Shown piece by piece: positions 36,893 to 44,978 of a stretch of 64,000 nucleotides of DNA (position 1 is the stretch's first letter; the number at the start of each line of letters is the position of its first letter). The position numbers and the translations under genes are program-made. The stretch comes from JAQAZP01 sp965531145 (GTDB lineage Bacteria > Acidobacteriota > JAQAZP01), in the NCBI GenBank assembly GCA_965531145.1, contig CBESOE010000009.1, positions 1 through 64,000 on the forward strand, read 5' to 3'. The notes beneath the pieces were generated by a model. It was given only the letters and a program-made list of their open reading frames with translations, was not told where the DNA came from and did no database searches.

Positions 36893-37031
36893 CGTTGTCA
36901 CCATTGATGGGTGCGGGCCGCGCCGCGGACCGGAACATCCCCGGTCCGCAGGCTCCCGCCACTGTGATAGTATAACTGATCGTTGGCCTCCCCGGCTGCG
37001 AATCTATCCATTTCCTGCGAGGATCAACGCC

Positions 37032-38147
37032 ATGATGGACCCGCGATACACAGCTCTGGCCGCCACCCTGGTGGGCCACTCAACCCGGCTGCAGGCCGGG
37101 GAAAAGATCCTTGTGGAAGCCGTGGACGTGGACCAGGAGCTGGTGGTGGCCCTGGTCCGGGAGATCCACCGGGTGGGCGGCATACCGCTGGTCAGCATCA
37201 AGCAGAACCGGGTGCTGGGCGAACTCTACCGCGGCGCCACCCGGGAGAGCATGACGGCGTCGGCGGCCAGCGAGGCATCCCGCATGCGCGGTGTGGACGC
37301 CTACATCGGTATCCGCGGCAGTCTCAACATCTGTGAATACAGCGACATCGATCCCCAGCGGCTGGAGGTCCAGCGGAAATACTGGTACCAGCCGGTGCAC
37401 GCCGAGATCCGGGTGCCCCGCACCCGCTGGGTGATCCTCCACTTCCCCACCCCCTCCATGGCCCAGCTGGCCGAGATGAGCACCGAGGCCTTCGAGGAGT
37501 TCTTCTACCGCGTCTGCACCGCTGACTACGCCCGGATGTCCACGGCCATGGACCCGCTGAAACAACTGATGGAGGCCACCGACCGGGTGCGGATCACCGG
37601 CCCGGGCACCGACCTGCACTTTTCCATCAAGGGGATACCGGCGGTGAAGTGCGACGGGGACCGCAACATCCCGGACGGGGAACTGTTCACCGCCCCCCGC
37701 CTGGACACCGTGGAAGGTGAGATCCTGTTCAACACCCGAACTATCTACCAGGGAACCACCTTCGACCAAATCCGCCTGAGCTTCGAGGGGGGGCGGGTCA
37801 CCAGCGCCGAGGCGGACAAGAACGGCCGGCTGAACCGGATCCTCGACACCGACGAAGGGGCCCGGCGGGTGGGCGAGTTTTCGCTCAGCTTCAACCCGCA
37901 CATCACCCGCCCCATGCTGGACATCCTCTTTGACGAGAAAATCGCCGGGGCCCTGCACCTGGCCCTCGGATCGGCCTACGATGATGCTGACAACGGGAAC
38001 CGGTCGGGTATCCACTGGGACCTGATCCAGATCCAGACCCCGGAGGCCGGCGGCGGCCAGGTCTGGTTTGACGGGAAACTGGTGCGGGATGACGGCCGGT
38101 TCCTGCTGCCCGAGCTGGAGGGGTTGAACCCGGAAAACCTGGCCTAG
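37032..38147 (+). CDS. M29-family aminopeptidase
   Basis: A 371-residue cytosolic metallo-aminopeptidase of the AmpS/T thermophilic type. The N-terminal half has LQAGEKILVEAVDVDQELV and a RYTALAATLVGHS opening. The C-terminal metal site is visible as NIPDGELFTAP (Glu), FNPHIT (His) and LGSAYDDADNGNRSGIHWDL (His and Asp). It cleaves N-terminal residues from peptides. Start ATG 37032 with GAGG upstream. The selenoprotein gene follows after 21 nt, so the two are probably co-transcribed. Confidence 0.9.
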   Translation: MMDPRYTALAATLVGHSTRLQAGEKILVEAVDVDQELVVALVREIHRVGGIPLVSIKQNRVLGELYRGATRESMTASAASEASRMRGVDAYIGIRGSLNICEYSDIDPQRLEVQRKYWYQPVHAEIRVPRTRWVILHFPTPSMAQLAEMSTEAFEEFFYRVCTADYARMSTAMDPLKQLMEATDRVRITGPGTDLHFSIKGIPAVKCDGDRNIPDGELFTAPRLDTVEGEILFNTRTIYQGTTFDQIRLSFEGGRVTSAEADKNGRLNRILDTDEGARRVGEFSLSFNPHITRPMLDILFDEKIAGALHLALGSAYDDADNGNRSGIHWDLIQIQTPEAGGGQVWFDGKLVRDDGRFLLPELEGLNPENLA

Positions 38148-38168
38148 CACCTGGGAGGGAATGGAACG

Positions 38169-38384
38169 ATGAAGATTCGCATCGAATACTGCGGCGAGTG
38201 AAACTACGAACCGAAAGCCGACGGTCTGTCGGCTGAAATCAAGGCGGAGCTGGATGCGGAGATCACCCTTGTCCGCTCATCGGGCGGGGTGTTCGAGATT
38301 TTCCGGGACAACGACCTCATTTTCTCCAAGAAACGCCTGGGCCGCTTCCCCGAGCCCGGAGAAATCGTCGATCTGCTTTGCTGA
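38169..38384 (+). CDS. SelW/Rdx-family selenoprotein, UGA read as selenocysteine
   Basis: A 71-residue protein when TGA at 38199-38201 is read as Sec (residue 11). The N-terminus is MKIRIEYCGE-U-NY, the CxxU redox motif of the SelW-like Rdx family at the canonical place, just after the first beta strand. The rest matches the thioredoxin-like fold: GLSAEIKAELDAEITLV, then SSGGVFEIFRDNDLIFSKK and RLGRFPEPGEIVDLLC. A GGAGGG ribosome site lies 9 nt before ATG 38169. A 7-bp hairpin with loop GGTCT starts 14 nt after the UGA (see separate entry). The frame is preserved to the end, so this is not decay. Small thiol oxidoreductase; partner unknown. It implies SelA/B/C/D elsewhere. Follows the aminopeptidase in the same direction. 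Confidence 0.9.
38216..38234 (+). promoter_or_regulatory. Bacterial SECIS-like hairpin within the SelW-like gene
   Basis: AGCCGAC (38216-38222) pairs perfectly with GTCGGCT (38228-38234) across the five-base loop GGTCT. The loop lies 21 nt past the UGA and matches the GGUCU apical loop known from the E. coli fdhF SECIS, which SelB reads. Confidence 0.82.
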
Positions 38385-38401
38385 TCATGCGAGTTGCTGC
38401 C

Positions 38402-38442
38402 CCGTGAAAATGAATGGTGCCTAGCACCATTCATTTTCACGG
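38402..38442. repeat. Palindromic element C: 19-bp perfect inverted repeat, 3-nt loop
   Basis: Arms 38402-38420 and 38424-38442 (GTGAAAATGAATGGTGC type) around CTA. It lies between the convergent selenoprotein and OsmC genes, where it could also end transcription both ways, though no T-tract follows. Confidence 0.8.
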
Positions 38443-38447
38443 CAGTG

Positions 38448-38867
38448 TCAGCGGGCGGGCCGGATCTCGAATGAGGTCTCGATGGTGGTGTGGTCCCGCA
38501 GCATGGCGGCCACGGCACAGTATTTCTCCTCGGAGAGCTCGATGGCCCGGGCCACGTCTTTCTCCTTGATGCCGTCCCCGTAAAAGATGAACTTGACCTT
38601 GATGTTCTGGAAGGTCTTGGGGTGTTCCTCGGCCCTGTCGGCCTCCATTTCCACTTCGAAGTCGTCCAGCTTGACCCGTTTTTTGGCCAGAATGCTCAGC
38701 ACATCCATGCTGGTGCAGCCGCCAAGACCGATGAGCACCAGCTCCATCGGTCCGGTGGCGGCGGCATGGCCCCCGAGTTTCGGTGAGGTGTCCATGGGCA
38801 CCCAGTGCCCCGAGTCGGCCTTGCCCAGCAGCCCTATCGATCCAAATCGCTTCAGTGTCGCTTTCAT
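38448..38867 (-). CDS. OsmC-family protein
   Basis: A 139-residue OsmC/Ohr-like protein. It has the two conserved Cys (GLGGCTSMDVLSIL near residue 51 and EEKYCAVAAML near 116) in the usual setting of the YhfA-type branch. OsmC proteins reduce organic hydroperoxides using the Cys pair. Its gene converges on the selenoprotein gene; both encode thiol- or selenol-based small redox proteins. Ribosome site AGGAAA before ATG 38867. Confidence 0.9.
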   Translation of the reverse strand: MKATLKRFGSIGLLGKADSGHWVPMDTSPKLGGHAAATGPMELVLIGLGGCTSMDVLSILAKKRVKLDDFEVEMEADRAEEHPKTFQNIKVKFIFYGDGIKEKDVARAIELSEEKYCAVAAMLRDHTTIETSFEIRPAR

Positions 38868-38984
38868 CCGTTTTCCTTTGTCTTTGTCCCGCGGTCATTG
38901 TGCCGCCGGTTCGTTTGGCGGACAGCCTGGTGAAAAGAGGGACATTGTAGCAGGAATCGAGTGATTTTCGCAGGGAGGATCCGC

Positions 38985-41072
38985 TCACTGCACCGCGTGT
39001 AGTTTGCTGGTGGCCGCCGCGGCGTGGGTTCCCTCGGGCTCCAGCTCGAGGTAGCGGCGCCAGTGACCGGCCGCCTCGCTGGTGCGCCCCGCCGCGTGGC
39101 AGCAGGCGGCCAGGCCGTAGTGGGCGTCGGCGTAGTCGGGGTTCAGTTCCAGCGCCCGGCGGTAGGAGGCTTCGGCCCGGGCCAGGTCGCCCTTGCGGCT
39201 GGCCGCCATGCCGAGGTTGAAGTGCGCGCGCTCCATGGCCGGATCCAGCTCGGCAGCATGGCGGAAGACCGAGATCGACTTGTCCACCAGCCCTGAGCGG
39301 AAGAGGGCTTCGCCATAGTCGAGCTGGAACAGCGCGTTCTGCGGGGAAAGGCTCACCGCCCGGGAGAGGTACTCCACCGCCTCGGGGTAGCGCTCCTGGC
39401 GGAGGCAGATCACCCCCAGGTTGTAGTGCGTCTCCTCGGCGCCGGGGTTGTAGCGCAGGGCGTGAAGGTAATGCTCCTCGGCCTCCCCGTCCCGCCCCAG
39501 CAGCTGCAGCAGGAACCCGGTCTTGAAACGGACGTTGTGCCCGCCGGGTGACTCGGCCAGGATCTCGAGATAGACCTCCAGGGCCTCCTCGTAGCGTTCC
39601 AGCTGGGTCAGGGTGGCCCCGAGAAACATCTTCGGCTCCAGGTGCACCATCTCCTTGGGATCGGGGGCCGGCCCGAAGAGGTCCGAGTCCCCCGGGCCGC
39701 CGTCGCCGGTGACATAGCCCAGGGCCAGCAGCTTCTCCCGTGTCTCGGCATCCGCCGTGCTGGTCGCCGCCGGTGCAGTGGCGGCGATGGCGGAGAGGTC
39801 CACGAGCTGTCGTTCCAGATGGGTGGCCATCTCCTTTCCCCGGTCATTCCAGCGCCCGTCGGCATGGAGCAGCAGGTTGTCCAGCTCGGCGGGGTCGGCG
39901 GCCAGGTCGTAGAGTTCGGGGATCGGCGCCTCGATGTACTTCTGGCCGTCGGCGATGATGGCCGTGAGTTCGCTCCAGCCGTAGTTATAGCGCGGGTGCC
40001 AGGTCTCCATGTAGAGCAGCGATTCCCCGCCCTCCGACCCGCGGCCACGCACCGCCCCGGCAAAACTGCGGCCCTGGACCTGCTCCCGCAGACTGCCGGC
40101 GCCATCGCCTCCGGCGGGCAGGCCCAGCAGGTCGAGCATGGTGGGCACCAGGTCGGCCAGGTGTGCCGGCTCGCTGTATAGCGCCCCCGGCACAACGGTC
40201 CCCGGCAGGTTGAGGATCAGCGGCACGCGGGTGGCGCTCTCGTAAATGAACAGGCCGTGGGTGTCTTCTCCATGCTCACCGAGGCACTGCCCGTGGTCGG
40301 CCACCACCACCAGCAGCGTCTCCTGCTCGAGGCCCAGCCGCCGCAGTTGAGCCAGTACCCGCCCCAGCTGGTGGTCGCTGAAGGCGATCTCGCCGTCGTA
40401 GAGATCATCACCGAAACGGGTGGCAAAAGGTTCGGGCGGCAGGTAATCCTGGTGCGGGTCGAAGAGGTGCAGCCAGGCAAAGAAGGGCCGGTCATCCCCG
40501 TCCTGCTCCAGCCAGCTGATCAGCCGGCCGCAGGTTTCATCGGCACGCCGCTCGGCCATGAAGCCGAAGCGGGCCATGGGATCGCGGTCGGGCAACTGGT
40601 CGTCGTAGGTCTGGAACCCCTGGGCCAGGCCGAACCGATGGTCGAGGACAAAGGCGGAGACAAAGGCGCCGGTGCGGTAGCCGGCAGCCCCCAGCATCTC
40701 GGCCAGAGTATGGCGGTCCTCGGCCAGGGTGAAGACCCCGTTGGAGCGCACGCCGTGGCCCGGCGGGTAGCTGCCGGTGAGGATGGTGGCGTGGGAGGGC
40801 AGGGTCACCGGCGTGGGGGCCGAGACCCGGGGCAGCACAACACCCCGGGAGGCCAGCCGGTCGATCACCGGGGTCATGGCCCGGGAGCGGCCGTAGCAGC
40901 CCAGACGGTCGGCCCGCACGGTGTCCAGGGTCACCAGCAGCAGATTGGGACCGTCATGGACCGCTGGAACCGTGGCGGACTGCTGCTCCTCCCCGCCCGG
41001 CCCGCCGCAAGCAGAGGCGGCCAGGGCGAGGAGGGCCGGCAGGAGAAGGCGAATGGTGAACCGTCTGTTCAT
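38985..41072 (-). CDS. Sulfatase-like lipoprotein with C-terminal TPR repeats
   Basis: A 695-residue exported protein. A lipobox (LLALAASAC, Cys22) is followed by an alkaline-phosphatase-superfamily sulfatase domain: LLVTLDTVRADRLGCYG (metal Asp pair), HLFDPHQDYLPPE, VVVADHGQCLGEHGEDTHG. At the nucleophile position the motif reads VTLPSHATILTG, with Thr where sulfatases have Cys or Ser. It therefore cannot carry formylglycine and may be a phosphatase or transferase. From about residue 490 come six TPR units (YEEALEVYLEILAES, YPEAVEYLSRAVSLSPQN). Function unknown; periplasmic. Confidence 0.85.
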   Translation of the reverse strand: MNRRFTIRLLLPALLALAASACGGPGGEEQQSATVPAVHDGPNLLLVTLDTVRADRLGCYGRSRAMTPVIDRLASRGVVLPRVSAPTPVTLPSHATILTGSYPPGHGVRSNGVFTLAEDRHTLAEMLGAAGYRTGAFVSAFVLDHRFGLAQGFQTYDDQLPDRDPMARFGFMAERRADETCGRLISWLEQDGDDRPFFAWLHLFDPHQDYLPPEPFATRFGDDLYDGEIAFSDHQLGRVLAQLRRLGLEQETLLVVVADHGQCLGEHGEDTHGLFIYESATRVPLILNLPGTVVPGALYSEPAHLADLVPTMLDLLGLPAGGDGAGSLREQVQGRSFAGAVRGRGSEGGESLLYMETWHPRYNYGWSELTAIIADGQKYIEAPIPELYDLAADPAELDNLLLHADGRWNDRGKEMATHLERQLVDLSAIAATAPAATSTADAETREKLLALGYVTGDGGPGDSDLFGPAPDPKEMVHLEPKMFLGATLTQLERYEEALEVYLEILAESPGGHNVRFKTGFLLQLLGRDGEAEEHYLHALRYNPGAEETHYNLGVICLRQERYPEAVEYLSRAVSLSPQNALFQLDYGEALFRSGLVDKSISVFRHAAELDPAMERAHFNLGMAASRKGDLARAEASYRRALELNPDYADAHYGLAACCHAAGRTSEAAGHWRRYLELEPEGTHAAAATSKLHAVQ

Positions 41073-41105
41073 CCGATCTGTACTTCGCCTCCTCCGTCAC
41101 ACCGC

Positions 41106-43763
41106 TCAGGGCGAGGTCGCCGTGATGGTGCAGGTGTCGGTGTCGGTGTCGCCCGCCGGTACGAAGGGCGGCTGGTTATACGGCGCCGGGGTCACATCGG
41201 CACCGAGAATGGTAAACAGGCTCTGTCCCACCATCGACCCCAGGCCCGGGAAGTTCTGGTTCCAGCAGGTGTTGTAGGTCTCGTCCGGGCTGAGGTTGGT
41301 CCAGCCGGCGCGCCAGTTGGGGTAGACCGTGGTATTGGGCAGTTCAAAGGTGATCGAGGCCGCCATCCGCCGGTTCTCGTCGGTGAGGTTGGTCAACCCC
41401 ACACAGAACTGGGAAGCGAAAGGCAGGGTGCCGTTGTCGGGCAGACAGCTCATGCTCACCGCCAGAGTGTCGGTGGGCGGCGGCGTGTCCGATTCGCCGG
41501 TGACCCGCACGTCGTCCACATACCAGCCATCAGCCCCCACCGATGAGTCGCAGGCCAGCCGGAAGCGGATGCTGGTGTTGACGCCGCTGAAGGAACCGAG
41601 GTCAGCCACCACCTGGGTCATGGTGGACCCGCTGTTGCCGGACCAGGCGCTCTGGCCGCCGATGGGGCTGCTGTAGCCGGTGGAGATTGTGTCGCTATAT
41701 CCGCCCTGGGTGATGTGCGGTCCGAGGTCGGCCCAGCTGGACCCGCCATCGGTGGAGATCTCGATCACGCAGCCGTCATACCCGCCTTCCATGTCGTAGC
41801 GGTGCCAGAAGGTCAGTTCGCCGTTCAGCTCGAGGTTCACCGGGTCGGTGACCAGGTAGTCGTCCTTGAGCTCATCGGCGTCGGTGCTGAACCAGCTGCG
41901 GGTGGGGCTGTGCGAACTGCCCTCGGTGACGATGGCCCAGTCATCGGTGCCCTGGCCCGCGCTGTGCGTCCAGAGGCCGTCACCGCCTTCCATCTCGTCC
42001 CAGAAGAGGTCGCCGCTGATGGTCAGACTGAAGCTGTCGGTGTCGGAGAGGCCTCCGTCACCGTTGATGTTCAGGGTGAAGGTCACCCCGTGCAGTTCCG
42101 GGGTGGAGGGCGAGATATCGATGGTGTAGTCAGTGTTAGAGGTACCGGTGCCCGACTGGGGAATGCTGGGATAGGTCGAGCTGTTCTGGGTCACGGTGAT
42201 GTAGGAGTCGCTCTCGCTGAGCAGGGCGCTGACCCCGGTGGCGGTGCCGATGCCATTGTTCTCAAGGGTCACGGTGAGGTCCACGGTCTCGCCCGGTTCG
42301 GGGATGCCGTTGCCGTTGCCGCCGGCCGTATCGTCCAGGGCCACGGAATAGAAGTCGAGGTTCGGCTCGGCGGCCATGGCCACCAGCTGCACGTCGCGCA
42401 CGGTCTCGGCTTCCCAGGTCACCGGCACGTTGGTCAGGGTCTGGTCGATATAGCCCGGGGCCGAAAAGGTCACGTCATAGCTGCCGGTGTAGAGCGGCCG
42501 GACGTAGTTGCCGTGGTCCGGATCGGTGTGCACCGGTCTGTTCATGGTGATGCCGGCCACGTTGATGTCGGCGGCCAGCGGCAGACCGCTCACCGAGTCG
42601 GTGACCGTGCCGGTGATCCCCTTGCCGGCCAGGTCGAACCAGTAAAGCATGGAATCGCGGTTCTCGTCCCAGAAGTCGGCCAGTTCGGACGCTGGCGGGT
42701 TCTTGTCATTGGAGACCTCGATGGTCACCGCCATGTCGGCGTACCACCAGTAAGCCCAGTCCTGGATACCGCCGTAAATCAGGTACCACACCACACCGCG
42801 CACCACGCCGTCGGTGAATGAAGAGCTGTTGTACATCGGCAGGTTTCGCGAGGAGTAACCGATGGACATATTGTAAAAGAAGGTGTCGTCCGGGCAGTAG
42901 TCCCAGGTGCAGTCGTAGGGGTAATTGCACACCAGTGCGCCGCCGTGGTAGCTCCCGGAGATGATGAAGTTGTGGTCCAGCTGCCAGTTCATCATCAATT
43001 GGACCTCGGTGGGCCGACCAGCGGGGCTGTTGTCCGGGTCATCGATGAAATCCGGGAAAGTGCGGTTGAGATCAGAACCCTGGCCGTTGTAGCGGGTGCC
43101 CGCGACGTAGCCGTCGGGGTTCATCAGCGGCATGAGGAAAATCTCGCGGTTGTCCACCAGGTCGGTGATGGTCGGGTCCGACCCGTAGTTCACCAGCAGG
43201 TGTTCGACCATGTTGAGGCAGAGCACCATGCCGGTGATCTCGTCGCCGTGCATGCTGGAGACGAACCTGACCTCCGGCTCGGATTCTTCCACGCCGGCGT
43301 TATCGCTGATCTTGGCCACCCAGAGGTTGCGGCCGTTGGTGGACTGGCCGATGCTGAAGACTTCGCACAGGCCGGGATAGGTGGTCTCCATGCTCTGCAG
43401 CCAGGTTTCCATTTCGCTGAAGGTGGGGTAGCTGGTCCACTCGCGTCCCGGTGAAGGGATGAACCCCTGCCGGCCGATGGTCTCCAGGTATTCCTTGCTG
43501 GTATCGACGATGGGATAGACGGTGAAGCCCTCACTCAGCACCTCCAGCCGCTCCTTGGCCACCAGATACGCTTCGGCGTATTGCCCGGGCCGCACGGTGG
43601 TGATGTCGAGGTTCATCTTCACCAGCCGATCCACCGAAGAAGAGTCGGTGATGTCGATGCGCACCAGCACCGGTTCCTCGGCCGCAGCCGTGGGGGGAAC
43701 GAATCCGGTGAGCACCAGTACCAGCACACTTGTCATCACAATGAAAAAACGATAGCCGCGCAT
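41106..43763 (-). CDS. Large secreted M14 carboxypeptidase with multidomain tail
   Basis: An 885-residue exported protein (signal peptide ending TAAAE-E). The M14 catalytic domain (about residues 110-400) has zinc site SSMHGDEITG (HxxE), the substrate Arg region SDLNRTFPDF, His in SGSYHGG, and Glu in MAVTIEVSNDK. After it come a carboxypeptidase regulatory-like domain (GTVTDSVSGLPLAADINVAG), a beta-sandwich with GIPEPGETVDLTVTLENNG, a MAM/concanavalin-like domain (LFWDEMEGGDGLWTHSAGQG), and a C-terminal module (WRAGWTNLSPDETYN to DTDTCTITATSP). That module is also found at the end of the protein at 63738-64000. Ribosome site AAGGAG at 7 nt. Confidence 0.9.
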   Translation of the reverse strand: MRGYRFFIVMTSVLVLVLTGFVPPTAAAEEPVLVRIDITDSSSVDRLVKMNLDITTVRPGQYAEAYLVAKERLEVLSEGFTVYPIVDTSKEYLETIGRQGFIPSPGREWTSYPTFSEMETWLQSMETTYPGLCEVFSIGQSTNGRNLWVAKISDNAGVEESEPEVRFVSSMHGDEITGMVLCLNMVEHLLVNYGSDPTITDLVDNREIFLMPLMNPDGYVAGTRYNGQGSDLNRTFPDFIDDPDNSPAGRPTEVQLMMNWQLDHNFIISGSYHGGALVCNYPYDCTWDYCPDDTFFYNMSIGYSSRNLPMYNSSSFTDGVVRGVVWYLIYGGIQDWAYWWYADMAVTIEVSNDKNPPASELADFWDENRDSMLYWFDLAGKGITGTVTDSVSGLPLAADINVAGITMNRPVHTDPDHGNYVRPLYTGSYDVTFSAPGYIDQTLTNVPVTWEAETVRDVQLVAMAAEPNLDFYSVALDDTAGGNGNGIPEPGETVDLTVTLENNGIGTATGVSALLSESDSYITVTQNSSTYPSIPQSGTGTSNTDYTIDISPSTPELHGVTFTLNINGDGGLSDTDSFSLTISGDLFWDEMEGGDGLWTHSAGQGTDDWAIVTEGSSHSPTRSWFSTDADELKDDYLVTDPVNLELNGELTFWHRYDMEGGYDGCVIEISTDGGSSWADLGPHITQGGYSDTISTGYSSPIGGQSAWSGNSGSTMTQVVADLGSFSGVNTSIRFRLACDSSVGADGWYVDDVRVTGESDTPPPTDTLAVSMSCLPDNGTLPFASQFCVGLTNLTDENRRMAASITFELPNTTVYPNWRAGWTNLSPDETYNTCWNQNFPGLGSMVGQSLFTILGADVTPAPYNQPPFVPAGDTDTDTCTITATSP

Positions 43764-44246
43764 GAAAGAACTCCTTGTTGCAAGCCGGATAATAGTATAA
43801 CCGGAGGATAACCGGAGGGAACCACTGCAGGATCATCGCGGGTCATCAACGGGATGGCCGGATACCGCTCGCCGCCGACAGCCCCGGACGGGCTCCACCG
43901 CTCAGCGTGGAATCAGGAGATACTGCTCTGGGATACCCTTCGTACTTCCCCTCTCTGCGGTCCTGCCGCTACCAACCCATCCCCTTGATATTCACATTTT
44001 GTACCAGAAAGTGACGGGAATGACAAGGTTCCTTCAGTGATGACAACTATTGCTTACACCTCAGGGCCTGAGGCTGTTGCAGGTATCACCGGTTTCTCTA
44101 AAACGGCCTGAAAAGTCCCCCCAAATGGTGGGGTTGGGCACATTTTTACTCAATAACGACAATCAAATTCATATTGACGGCGGACCAACCAGTGATTATC
44201 ATCAAGGAAAATAATGAGTTGCCGGATCATCACCGAGGAGAAATCA
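43764..44246. other. Divergent intergenic region without genes
   Basis: About 480 nt with no convincing coding frame. It contains the palindrome CCTCAGGGCCTGAGG at 44059-44073, a weak TATACT box for the left gene near 43794, and the strong promoter of the right gene at 44174-44202. Nothing else recognised. Confidence 0.5.
44174..44202 (+). promoter_or_regulatory. Promoter of the HEAT-repeat/nucleotidase operon
   Basis: TTGACG (44174-44179), a 17-nt spacer and TATCAT (44197-44202). Transcription from about 44209 supports the start at ATG 44247 rather than ATG 44214. Confidence 0.6.
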
Positions 44247-44951
44247 ATGAAATTGACGAGATCGACGGGAGGGATTCCTGTCCTGTGCCTCTGCCTCTGT
44301 CTGACCGTTTCACTCACCGCCGCGGCCGACCAGATCGCCAAGGGCGACAAGGCACTGCGGGCCGGAGACACCGCCGGGGCCATCGCCGCCTACCAGAAGG
44401 CACTGAACAGCCGCAAGGCCGACGTGCGCGAGGACGCCATCGACCGTCTGGCCCGGGTTGGCGGTCCGGAGGCCACCACCGCCCTGGCCCAGGCATTGAA
44501 GGACCCGGAACCGGACGTGGTGGAGGCCGCCGCCGAAGCCCTGATGATGGTCCGCGACCCGGCGGCGGTCCAGGCGCTCACCGACGCGCTGAACTTCCCG
44601 CTGACCGATGACAAGGCCAAACGCAAGATCGTTCGTGCCCTGGGGCAGATCGGCGGCCCCGGCAGCGCCGCCGCAGTGGTACCGCTGCTCACCAGCCCGG
44701 ACAAGAAACTGCGCCGGGAGGCGGCCCAGGCTCTAGCCCTGGTGGGCACCCAGGCCGATATGCCGGCTCTGGAAGCGGCAGCCAATGACATGGACTCGGA
44801 GGTCCGCATGGCCGTTCAGCAGGCCATGGCCCAGGCCAAAACCAGGCCCGCGCCCCCGCCGGGGGTTCCGGCCGCCACCGGGGAATCCACGCCGGCCACC
44901 GATGCCCCCGCACCGCCGTCTGCCGACGAGCCGGCGGAGGATGGTAAATAG
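44247..44951 (+). CDS. Exported HEAT/PBS-lyase-repeat protein
   Basis: A 234-residue protein with a signal peptide (GIPVLCLCLCLTVSLTAAA). After a short TPR-like helix pair (GDKALRAGDTAGAIAAYQKA) there are four to five HEAT-type helical pairs (EDAIDRLARVGGPEATTALA, VEAAAEALMMVRDPAAVQAL, KIVRALGQIGGPGSAAAVVP, REAAQALALVGTQADMPALE). It ends in a Pro/Ala-rich acidic tail. Likely a periplasmic scaffold. GAGGAG precedes the ATG. Lies 27 nt before the nucleotidase gene in the same direction. Confidence 0.8.
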   Translation: MKLTRSTGGIPVLCLCLCLTVSLTAAADQIAKGDKALRAGDTAGAIAAYQKALNSRKADVREDAIDRLARVGGPEATTALAQALKDPEPDVVEAAAEALMMVRDPAAVQALTDALNFPLTDDKAKRKIVRALGQIGGPGSAAAVVPLLTSPDKKLRREAAQALALVGTQADMPALEAAANDMDSEVRMAVQQAMAQAKTRPAPPPGVPAATGESTPATDAPAPPSADEPAEDGK

Positions 44952-44978
44952 CGTCAACCAGTGCGGGGAGCGGTCAGC

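Noticed and set aside
38402..38442. Simple rho-independent terminator
   Set aside because: The stem is long and perfect but no T-run follows on either strand; classed as a palindromic element.
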